The notes under the pieces are model-generated. The model made no database searches. It saw nothing but the letters and a program-made list of their open reading frames with translations, and had not been told where the DNA came from. Source: Antedon mediterranea (lineage: Eukaryota; Echinodermata; Crinoidea; Comatulida; Antedonidae). Taken from it: a stretch of DNA of 64,000 nucleotides. Both the position numbers and the translations under genes were made by a program. Shown here in pieces: positions 46,254 to 57,200 of this stretch. Each line of letters begins with the position of its first letter. Position 1 is the stretch's first letter. The stretch is from the NCBI RefSeq assembly GCF_964355755.1, contig NC_092673.1, forward strand, positions 35,721,648-35,785,647, in the 5' to 3' direction.

Positions 46254-47414
46254 TCAAGAATATTTGTAAGTTGATAATTTTAAATCTTCATCTCCATCTA
46301 TAAATGTAGCATTGATGACACCTTTCGAAAGGGTGGTAATTACAGATGATGAGGGGGAACTCTTAGTTCGACAGAAAGAACCAAACAGAATATCACGGAA
46401 TGCTTGACGGAACTGCTTGCTGACAAATGCGTATATCAACGGGTTTACTGTACTGTTAAGCCATCCAAGCCAGCTTACTATTGGAAAGATATGCCCAGGG
46501 TATTTAATGCATTTTATACAGAGAGCTGATAAAACGTTTGTTACAAAGAATGGTAGCCAACAAACGATGAATATACCCATAACGATACCCAACACTTTGG
46601 CGGCTTTATGTTCAGTTTTCATAGTGTTTGTTAGTCTATTTTTCTTTAATGTACCTCCGTAATGTATTCGTAAATTTACGGGTTTTCTATGTTTGTCCGA
46701 TTTCTTTGTACTTGTCATTACACTTTTTGTACCGGTTAGAATTCCTTGTATTTGCTGCTTTAAAACTGTTAAGTAAATCCTTAAATAAATCCTTAAATAA
46801 ATGAAAGTCATAATTATACATGGCAAATAAAACGAAATAAGTGATGAAACAAAAATAAATAGCGAGTTACTTGTGAATATACATTGATTCACAACAAATG
46901 GCGGATCTACTTTCCTCCATAAAATTAACCAAGGGAACGAAATGGTAGATGCAGAAACCCAGACAAACGCAATGAGAAAACAGCTGACGCGTTTCGTCAT
47001 TTTAAAACGGTAAGTCATCGTCCTAGTAATAGCCCAGTACCGATCAAAAGATATGATACATAAGTTTGATATAGATGCAGTGCAACAGAAAACATCTATG
47101 GCATGCCAAATGTCACACCAAATTCTGCCAAAATACCAGTAACCAGAGGAGTATTCCAATGAAATGGCGGTGGGGAGGACAACCACGCCAATTAGAAAAT
47201 CTGCCAATGCCAACGAAGCAATCAGTAGGTTAGTGGTTGAGTGCAGCCGATGATTCCTAAAAACTGCCACGATAACAAGCAGATTTCCTAATATTGTTAT
47301 AAAGTCGATTATCAAAAAAATATAGAGAAGACTTGAACTTCGTAATATAGGCGCAACATCTTCAGTTGAAGTTATGTTAATAGTTGTGGAAGTACCTACA
47401 GTCTCCGATCTCAT
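46254..47414 (-). CDS. D2-dopamine-like amine receptor, intronless coding region
   Basis: A 386 aa rhodopsin-class GPCR in one exon. N13 is in an N-glycosylation motif. TM1 ILGNLLVIVAV; TM2 SLALADFLIG; TM3 Asp D107 (HAIDVFCCTAS), the amine counter-ion; DRY at 124-126 (FDRYWAIT). TM5 has VSSLISFYLP with serines where catechol receptors bind hydroxyls. The short third loop is followed by AAKVLGIVMG and CWLPFF in TM6, and TM7 has WLGWLNSTVNPLIYAF. A short tail has FGSFC, a likely palmitoylated helix 8. TM5-TM7 wording is nearest D2-type dopamine receptors; other amine receptors cannot be excluded. At the TM5/loop border the residues YLRI are duplicated, matching a 12 bp DNA tandem repeat. ATG 47414 is the first in frame. 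Confidence 0.9.
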   Translation of the reverse strand: MRSETVGTSTTINITSTEDVAPILRSSSLLYIFLIIDFITILGNLLVIVAVFRNHRLHSTTNLLIASLALADFLIGVVVLPTAISLEYSSGYWYFGRIWCDIWHAIDVFCCTASISNLCIISFDRYWAITRTMTYRFKMTKRVSCFLIAFVWVSASTISFPWLILWRKVDPPFVVNQCIFTSNSLFIFVSSLISFYLPCIIMTFIYLRIYLRIYLTVLKQQIQGILTGTKSVMTSTKKSDKHRKPVNLRIHYGGTLKKNRLTNTMKTEHKAAKVLGIVMGIFIVCWLPFFVTNVLSALCIKCIKYPGHIFPIVSWLGWLNSTVNPLIYAFVSKQFRQAFRDILFGSFCRTKSSPSSSVITTLSKGVINATFIDGDEDLKLSTYKYS

Positions 47415-48593
47415 TGTAAGTCACATTGAGTATAAACTCAGACAGCCTAGTCATTGTAATCTTTACATTGACTGGCGACTTTGTATTGACACGGCCGCTG
47501 TTTGTTTATCCGTCTTGAATATGCCTTCATAAATCGAATTCCAATCATTCTTAACGCACAAATTATCTTGATATTCATCTTGTTTTCAAAACGTAAAATT
47601 CATACCTGTTCTGGGATTCTAAATCTTCACTTCATCAAGCTTTTATTTTAGTTTCAATTATCTTCTTCTTCGGAGAAAATTAAGAAGGCAGTTTCTTCAT
47701 TTGATAATTTCAGTTTCAATGTTCTTCTTCAGAAATAATAATGTCGTTCTTCCTTGATCATTTCAGTTACAATTGTCTTCCTCGGAAATGAAGTTGAATC
47801 TTTAAAGCCAGTTTCTTTGGTATCTTTTTTCTCAAGACAATGCTGCATAAAATGTTCCATTACCTATGCGTCTTATGAATAGTCTTGCATTATTAACATG
47901 CTTATATCGGCGATCTATTAACGGCGCTAATATTTCAAAATGTTCAAAGACGCTTAGTTACAATATTACGTACTGTACTATATAAGTATAATAACACATG
48001 CAGGACCGTCCAGTCTACTACAACAATTCGCGACTTAGTGTCTTCATACTCGCTTCTTCCATTCAAAATGACCATTCAATATCGACGTTTTCCTTTCACC
48101 AGCACAATTCACCAGCACAATTCACCATGTTGTGTTAATCCGCTTGTTGTTGGAATTCAAAGATTTCCTAATCCGTGACCTGCATACGGAGTCTAATTTG
48201 CATTTGCAAAACGAATTTCGATTAAGACAAAAAAAAAGCAATATGGCATTAGGCTAATTGAATATTATTGAAATTTTCTGACTAAACTCGCGCAATAAAT
48301 TGTAGTACAGCATTTAACTATTATTTGGATGAAGCAATCAACCATGCAATCAGCTAATCGAAGAAACAATTAACTGGCCAACATTACTCGTCAAACCGAC
48401 ATTTAATAATTAAAACCGAAGGAAGCCATATACTACCTATCTATAGGCCTATATATAAAAGGCAAACACAAAAAGTTTGTCCTCTGCATGCCGCGGTACA
48501 ACCTCTGATTGGTGTGAATTTTACACTTCACTTCAATCGTGCAAAATGTATTTATGTAAATGCATTTTAATTTTACCTTGTAGTGCTTATATC
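47415..48593. other. 5' flank of the D2-like receptor
   Basis: Loosely repeated pyrimidine-rich words (TTTCAATTATCTTCTTCTTC, GTTTCAATGTTCTTCTTC) at about 47640-47830. A short AGCACAATTCACC duplication lies at about 48099-48125. No exon seen; promoter not resolved. Confidence 0.4.
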
Positions 48594-48859
48594 GGTTTAT
48601 AGGATACTGTACCTAAGTAAGTGTCAGGGTTTATAGGATACTGTACCTAAGTAAGTGTCAGGGTTTATAGGATACTGTACCTAAGCAAGTGTCAGGGTTT
48701 ATAGGATACTGTACCTAAGTAAGTGTCAGGGTTTATAGGATACTGTACCTAAGTAAGTGTCAGGGTTTATAGGATACTGTACCTAAGCAAGTGTCAGGGT
48801 TTATAGGATACTGTACCAAGTGTCAGGGTTTATAGGATACTGTACCTAAGTAAGTGTCA
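48594..48859 (+). repeat. 34 bp minisatellite, about 8 units
   Basis: Unit GGTTTATAGGATACTGTACC followed by TAAGTAAGTGTCAG. Variants TAAGTAAG/TAAGCAAG alternate irregularly; one unit (about 48798) lacks 8 bp. Confidence 0.93.
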
Positions 48860-49260
48860 GTCTCATTGTATCATCGTATTCGGGATTTTCAACGTTGGAC
48901 CACCTGAGTCTGCTAATTTCCAGTTATTTGATATACCTCCATGGTGTTTAATAACGTAATTTGTTATAAAGTAAAACGTTACACGCCTTAACATTTTGTC
49001 CCCATATAGCTTGTTAGTTTTCAATGTTTGTCTATCCAATAGAAGTACATTAACGACTGCCTGTCCCATTAGTCATAAACATAATTGTATTGAAGAATCT
49101 ATTCTAGTCATTTAAGTTCGGACTAAGTTTTAGTTCGATTAATTATTGCACAGACTTATTAATTCAAATACAAACAGAATGACATACAATGTTATATACA
49201 GTGATCTTTATCTTTTAATTTGCTTTTTAATGGTTTCATAGTAACCATTTAACATTATCA

Positions 49261-49562
49261 GGGCTCAAAGGTGCCTCCTGCATACAGTATATTTAAAAGG
49301 TATACAATACCATTTAGATATTTTAAGAGGCACCTATGAGCCACCGTGTATTTTGACAGGAGGTAGGCTCAAAGGTGCTTCCTGCATACAGTATATTCAA
49401 CAGGTATACAATACCATTTAGATATTTTAAGAGGCACCTATGAGCCACCGCGCATTTTGACAGGAGGTAGGCTCAAAGGTGCCTCCTGCATACAGTATAT
49501 TCAACCGGTATACAATACCATTTAGATATTTTAAGAGGCACCTACGAGCCACCGTGTATTTC
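49261..49562. repeat. Three tandem 103 bp units, each an inverted repeat
   Basis: Each unit runs GGCTCAAAGGTGCCTCCTGC to AAGAGGCACCTATGAGCCAC. The 5' and 3' arms (GGCTCAAAGGTGCCTC / GAGGCACCTATGAGCC) pair, with a loop of about 45 bp, so the array is a row of three hairpins. Confidence 0.9.
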
Positions 49563-50267
49563 AAAAGGCTAGTTCCACCAGAACAAAACATGTTAATTAA
49601 AGAGTAGAAAAATCCACTATTATTGCCAAATTTGACAATTTTTATTTGTTTAGTATCAAATGCATTTTGTTTAACAAAAAAAGTAATTACAATACTACAC
49701 TAAATAGAACTGTTTGGTTGGTGAGCATTTTGTTTACAAATAAAACACATTAAATAAAAACAATTAAATACATAGGCCTTTCGATTACATTTAAATGCAT
49801 ATTTCATTAATTTACATACTACTGCCATAGCATGATTTAAGAGTGACTGAGGAAAGACTAGTTATTGCGTTACTGGGTAACAAAGGCTATGAGGACAAAA
49901 ATACAAGTTGAGGGCAGCAAATTCCATATTTCATTTTTGTAACCAAGACTTTTTAAATTGTACAAATACATCATCCCATTCTTGAAAATTAGCAACCTGG
50001 TCTTTAAAAAACAAGAAGAAATATACGCTTGGTAATTATTCTGGGGCAACATTTGATGATAATTTTGTTTGCAAACGATGACAAAGTAACAAAAATAATA
50101 AAATAAATACATTAATTACATTTTTTCATGTTCATTTTGATGCTTCGATTCACAAATGCATATTTTACCCGTTCACAATTATCTACTCTCACTGAATAGA
50201 ATAAGATTCGATAAAAACAGATTTAAACCAATTAAATTCATCTCAATTACATAGAAGACAAATTAAA
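49563..50267. other. Intergenic, no gene seen
   Basis: AT-rich. Open frames lack recognisable domains. Confidence 0.4.
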
Positions 50268-50268
50268 C

Positions 50269-50366
50269 TGTCTACACTATCAAACTTTATGTGACAAAAA
50301 ATGTGATGTGCCCATATATGGACATGATGATGTCATATCATTACCATATTTGGGCACATCACTAGT
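50269..50366 (-). mobile_element. MITE family A, copy 8 (one arm)
   Basis: TGTCTACACTATCAAACTTT start with the interior in reverse orientation (CCCATATATGGACATGATG to CCATATTTGGGCACATCAC). The far arm is lost. Confidence 0.8.
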
Positions 50367-50631
50367 CCATAAATTATACGATTAGATTTATAAAAAAATA
50401 TTCTAAACACAATGCTGACAAAAACAAATAGAATATATTTTGTAATTATTTAGTCTTTATATAACTGATTTATCCATATTTCATTAATAGTTTCTTATAC
50501 TAACGGACTGAGTGAGAAGTTGAGTTAAGACTTAGTTTGGTCCTTAAGTTTTGGATTCCAAGTATAAAGTTTTGGTTTGAATGTAAATCAGTGTTTTATC
50601 TCGCAACAGCAGCAGTTACACAGGCAGCATA

Positions 50632-50787
50632 AGCTTGGTTCCCACTATGACACAATACAAGGACGTGCAACGCAAGTAATTTGACTAATCGCAAGCGATG
50701 GATAATCCGAACTGTTGCTTGTGATTGGTCAACCCACTTATGTTGTGTTTACGTCCTTGTGTTGCAACAAAATGAGAACCAAGCATT
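50632..50787. mobile_element. MITE family B copy
   Basis: AAGCTTGGTTCCCACTATGA to AAATGAGAACCAAGCATTA, with both arms and the central GCAAGCGATGGATAATCCGA. Confidence 0.85.
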
Positions 50788-50788
50788 A

Positions 50789-51237
50789 GTGATTAAACAT
50801 GCATAGATCTCCCTTCATATATATATTTACTTTTGGGCATCATTGAAAATTGAACCATCACTTCACAGTACTTAACTGTTAACGGAGCAAACTTAACTTA
50901 TGATAGACATCCGTGATGTCATCATCTAAGACTCCTGCTTACCTCCAGAGGTAACCAACTCAAACCAACTACATTGACAGCACCTGTTTGTTTCTTTGCA
51001 CATAAACATTTGTATCATGAGTTGACAAACATCACAAGAGTTGTTTATTTATAATTTTATAGGTGCTTAAAACAGGTTGCTTATTTATACCACTGTGCAT
51101 TGTAAAGGTAAGCTTCCTGTCATACATTTAGACTGTAGCATACAGCGAGCCAACATGGCCATACCATAATTACTGGAGTTGGTTTCTAAGTTGAGTATCA
51201 AAAGTCTTTACAAATCTACCTAAACACTATACCTAAC
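50789..51237. other. 3' flank/UTR of the PP2A B55 gene
   Basis: Probable 3' UTR on the minus strand. A minus-strand AATAAA occurs at 51049..51044. No other feature. Confidence 0.5.
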
Positions 51238-54200
51238 CTAACTGGGAGGCTTTTCTTGGAATATATACAAATTATTTGTAGCTGCTACAGCAATTATGTT
51301 TTCTTTGGGATGCCATGCGGTGTGCAGGATTTTACGGTTGAAATCTAAACTATCTACACTCATCTCATCCTTCTTGCGCTTCGTTCCTGTACACACTTTA
51401 CGTGGCTTTAGCACCTGCAGTGGCTTCATGTTTTCTTTAGACGCTTCTAATGTTAGATCTCGTTTCGATGTGCGGTCAAACATTCTAAAGAAGTTGTTGT
51501 ATGAACCAGTCATAATTGCACTAAAAATTAAAGCAAATAATATTTATTTAATTTGTTATTCAAATAAAACAGTGGTTTCTATACAAGGAATGACTAGGGA
51601 CCACTGACTTCTTACCATAATAGATATAATCAAAACTGGTACATAAGTTATAAGTTAAACTGGTACATAAGGTATAATTAAAATGGTTGCACAAGTTTAT
51701 TTAAAAATATATAAACCAAAACAAAAAATTACAGTAAAAAAAAAAAATACAAATTACAGGGATGTTTTTTGTAAGAGAACATAAATTATTTGTTTTACTA
51801 TACTTTGGCTTATAATTAATTTGAGATATCTACAAACACAGAAGCCAGCACATTTTGTTAAGCTAAAAGAATTATACTTTACCTGTCATTTCCATTCCAA
51901 ACGCATTCAAATTTATCAAAGATACAATCATTTTCATACAATGAACAAAGTTTACTACGTAGATATTCATGGACTTGGAAGGTCTCGACAGGTGTGCTAT
52001 CCATGTGAAGATCCCACACTTTAACTGACAAATAATCCCTTGATATAAGATAGCGTCCACTGTGGCTGAATTTTACATCTGATATGGATGATATAATTTC
52101 CGAGAAGAAAGACCGGTTACTTGGATCCTCTGGTTCCTCAAATACTGTATAAAAATAAAATTGATTATCATGTTGTGAGAAATAATCCAATATACATACG
52201 GTAATGAGATCTAAAGCTCTGTCTACACTATCAAACAAAAAAATGTGATGTGCCCATATATGGACATGATGATGTCAAATCACTACCATATTTGAGATTA
52301 TCACTACCATATTTGGGCACATCACACTTTTTTTATAGATGGAACAGGATATATTGCTCACTGAAAAAATGTACTCTCTGATATCAAGATTTTTCCATTG
52401 GTTTTTTCAAACCAATTTCTACTCCACCCAAACTAACAATTTTAACTATCTTATTAGTAAATGGATGTACCTTTCTAAATAATGCAGTGAATTTTAAATT
52501 GTTTGAACTGGTTCAAGAGTACACACTCCCTAGTCCTATTTTGAGTCCTACAGTCAAAAACTATTGTGTAATTTACCTTAAATTTGCTTTCACATTTCTT
52601 CTTGTTTACACAAAGATTTCAGTTTGGTAAAAATGATTCCAGACCTCCAAACTTTTGTGGCCGTCTCCCAATTTTCGCGTAAAATAAATCCGCGAGAAAA
52701 ATTACAGAAATGCACTACAGTATTAAGTTAGTGTTACAGAAAAAATTTATCCATCGAGTAATTCATAACACTACACAATCTGTCCTTTGATATTTTACTC
52801 ATTTTCTGTTTTAACGTGGGACATACTAAGTATTGAAATACGTAGTGTCAAACTTTTACAAAAAGTATTTATTTCAGAACAAGTTAGTTGGATTAGTATA
52901 AACATAATACAAAACAAATTCCTGATCATTAAATTGTTTTGTATTTAGTTGGTGCAAGTTGTAAATCATTTTTTTTTTGGTAATTCAAAGTTGAGAGGTC
53001 TGAAATCAATGCTCAAAACTTAAATCTGAGAACTATGAACCTGAAACAAGATGAAATGTGAAAGGGCTTTTGAATAGAATGATAAGAATGATCTTACTTC
53101 TAGCATGTTGATCACATAGAGCAGCTGCTCGCATGTCACATAGTCTAATGGTCCCTTTGCTACTACTATATACAAACAGGTTACATTGCTTGGGGTGGAA
53201 TTCCGCGGCTGTTATCACCTCCGTAAGCTCTTCCATATTTGCTGGTTTTATATCAACAATATCTATTAAATTAACGCTTAAGGATAAAAAATTATTCTTA
53301 TAATGTAATACAAAATTATCATATTTAGGATAAAGATTTTGTGGACTGACTTCTATCATTTATCAAGAAAATACTATTGTTGTAAGCATAGGATAATTGG
53401 ACTGAATCAGAGCAAAACAAAGTGTCCCTTAATTAATAGGGAGTTGGCCTAGTGTTAATACATATATTGCCCTTTTGTGACAGCAAAGTGTCCCTTAATA
53501 GGGAGTTGGCCTAGTGTTAATACATATATTGCCCTTTTGTGACAGCAAAGTGTCCCTTAATAGGGGGTTCTGTAGTGTTGGCCATAGTTTTAAAACATAT
53601 ATTACACATTGCTCTTAGTTTCACAGGAAAATGACTCCTTAATAGGGGTGTTCCCTGAATAGGGGTGTTCCCTGAATAGGGGTGTTCCCTGAATAGGGGT
53701 GTTCCCTACATAGGGTGTTTCTACTGTATTTTTATTAATCATTTTAGAGTATTGTAAAAGGATACTGAAGCTCTGGTCCGTGATCCCTAAATGCCAAAGG
53801 TTAATGCGGAGGTCATCAGCTGATATGTACGTTTCAACATCACTATTGACAGATATTGAATTGATATGGTATGTGTGAGCATTCGCAAAGATTCTCCTAG
53901 GGCTGGCTTCTACCATTAATTCCATAGGGGTGGAATGCGGAATTCGTAATGATTGAATACTATTGTTTTCACGGATGAGTCCATCATCGTCTTTTAAGTT
54001 GAAACCAGTCCATCTTCTATCTCTTTCTGATACTTTCCATAATTTAATTGTCTTATCTAGAAAGAATGACAATATGTATTAAATACAATGATTATTTTGA
54101 AATGCAGCTATCAAATATATTTAATTTAATTAAAAGTAAATATTTTTGAAAAATTGTATAAAAACTGCTATACAAAATATGAATATAACTACATGTTTGT

Positions 54201-57200
54201 GCGAATTGTCATCCACATTTATGCAAAAATGTATTGCAATGTCTGTGGTATGTCAATCTCAAAAACAAAAAATATTGTGTACACTTAGCAGCATTAAGCC
54301 AAATGCAAACTTTATATCAATGGCTATCAGATGTCTCTGTGTAGATTTATTTATTTTATTTTTTTTTTTTAATGCGCCTTGAGCACTCTTGAGTGGTACA
54401 GTATGTGCGCTATAAAAATTCTGTTATTATTATAATTATTAGATGGTTACCTGAACCAGTACCAGTAAGAACTAAGCTGCCAGATTGCTGTACTTACCAT
54501 TTGTAGACAGGAGAAAGTGGGCATTATTATGTCTAGGTAACCATTTGATCTTGTTAATTTTCTCTTCAATTTCTAAACTTTTTAAGTAATCAAACTCTGG
54601 TTCATGACTCTGGAAAGTGCTATATACATTATATTCTCCTCTAGCTTGTTGTTGCTGCTGTTGTTGATCAAACTAAAAATGATAAAAACATAATTTTTTT
54701 TACTTAAAATAAGAATAAAGGCTTGTTTAATCAAATAGGAAACTTTTGATTTGCTATGACCTACGACCTAACCAGGTCAGGTCAATGTGTCATCTGGACC
54801 TAGAAGCCATCAAAACTGTGTCAAGGTGAGGAGGGAGGTAACAAGTGTCAATATCCATGTATCGTACAATATATTAACATGACAGAGTTTGGTCGTTAAT
54901 CGGAGCGCATTGAAGTGTTTTTAGAATGTTCTTCTAGTGACTTTTTAAAATTAACTTATATTTTATGCATGCGTGTGAATTTGATAGGACCTTGTAGTGT
55001 AGGTGGACATACTGCTGTTTGATAGGACCTTGTAGTGTAGGTGGACATACTGCTGTTTGATAGGACCTTGTAGTGTAGGTGGACATACTGCTGTTTGATA
55101 GGACCTTGTAGTGTAGGTGGACATACTGCTGTTTGATAGGACCTTGTAGTGTAGGTGGACATACTGCTGTTTGATAGGACCTTGTAGTGTAGGTGGACAT
55201 ACTGCTGTTTGATAGGACCTTGTAGTGTAGGTGGACATACTGCTGTTTGATAGGACCTTGTAGTGTAGGTGGACATACTGCTGTTTAATTTGTGATATTT
55301 GTTGGAATAAGTGTTTCAGCATCAGGTTCTTCTATTGAATTATTAATTAACATGAATTGTGTATTATATTGTGTGGGTGTGTGCATGTGTATTATATTGT
55401 GTGGGTGTGTGCATGTGTATTATATTGTGTGGGTGTGTGCATGTGTATTATATTGTGTGGGTGTGTGTATGTGTATTATATTGTGTGGGTGTGTGCATGT
55501 GTATTATATTGTGTGGGTGTGTGCATGTGTATTATATTGTGTGGGTGTGTGCATGTGTATTATATTGTGTGGGTGTGTGCATGCGACTTAATAATTGTGT
55601 ATTATATTGTGTGGGTGTGTGCATGCGACTTTCACTTATTTTTCAGTGTGGAGTCAGGAGAAAAATGGCAAAGGGCTCGCTATGTTCTAGGAGTTTTATG
55701 TGGTTAAGTTATCAGATAGTCTATTGTTTTGACAACTCTTTTCAACATGACCATTTTCCCTGAAACTGTGTGGATCGACCTTTTGACTGTAATAATTAAT
55801 TTACCAATGAGAGTAGTACACAAGATCATTACTTACTTTTTTACACTATATATTGATAATATTAATTAATGTGTTGCGAATACTCACTAAATCTTCTCTC
55901 TGAAAGATGACTACTCTTCCTCCCTTATCACCGGTTGCAAGTAGTTCTCCGTCGTGATTAAAGTCTACGGTTGAGATTATGTCCGCTGTTAGGAGAAAAA
56001 ACACAATCATTAGAATTATTTGCTGTACACTACACGGGGTCTATGGATAAATGTTCAGTTATGATTCATGTATTTCAAACTTTAATTTGAATGATTTAGT
56101 TTTTATCAGTCCATAAATTATTTCAGATTTAGTCAAAAAGGTGAGATGTTGACATTTTTATTACATAGTGTAGCTTAAGAGGTACAGTAAGGTTGTTTTT
56201 TTAATAGTTATAAATGTATTTTACCAGAGTTAGAAAGAAAAATAATTGACAGTCCTAAGTTTACAATAGCCAACTTGGCTTAACGGAAGATACGGTAGAG
56301 CTAAACTAAAGCTGTTAGTAAGTGCAATTTAAAACAATATGCAGCATGTCATAGTTACTTACTGTACTGTTCAAGGGTTAAAGCCAGCTCTAAATTTAAC
56401 AAATTGTAATGCAGGACATCAAATTAAGTTCACCACTTTGTTTCACTACTTTTACGCCTTGTGCCACCCCCCCCCCCCACCCCCTCCCACTAGTTCAAAA
56501 TCCTGGAACCCCACTTCGGAAAATAATTGCCCTTGCCACAGGCCTTTAAAAAGCAAGTTACTGTATTTTACAACAAAAGCTGCAACTTTTTGCATGTATT
56601 ACCAAAAGGTGTTGTGCACTAAATCAGGAAATATCAAGGCTGTACTCAGCTGCTTCTGGTTTGTAGAGGAGGAAATGACCCAAGTTCAATTTGTATAGGA
56701 AGTAACATTAAAATGAAACAATGACTACTGTAAACTACAAATCTAAACTATTATTATTATTAACTCCAATGTACTGTGGTAAATACAATTATATGTAGTA
56801 GTGTACAGAAAGCAAATTGCTGATATTTTAATATTGGACAAATAAATGCTGTCAATAGTGGCACATTCATTCATTAACTATGGGTTTAGCTGAAGATAGT
56901 GCCACTTAATGAAAAATTGTAAAAATTGAATGCTGCCGTCTTCGGTATCGTAGAATGCAACAGGTGTGTGTGTGTTAAGCTCTGTCCACACTATCAAACT
57001 AGTTTGACAAAAATGTGTGATGTGCCCAAATATGGTAGTGATATGCCCAAATATGGTATTGATATGACATGTCCATATATGGGCACATCACATTTTTTTG
57101 TCACGTAAAGTTTGATAGTGTAGATAGAGCTTTAGGCTCTAGCTAAACCATATTCCATGCAAATTAGCCCTACTTCTCAGCATAAGGTTAATAAGCACAT

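Noticed and set aside
54934-55763. Long overlapping open frames of repeated peptides on both strands (38- and 28-residue repeats)
   Set aside because: They come from 38 bp and 28 bp DNA repeats without stops; every frame opens equally and the region is inside PPP2R2 introns.
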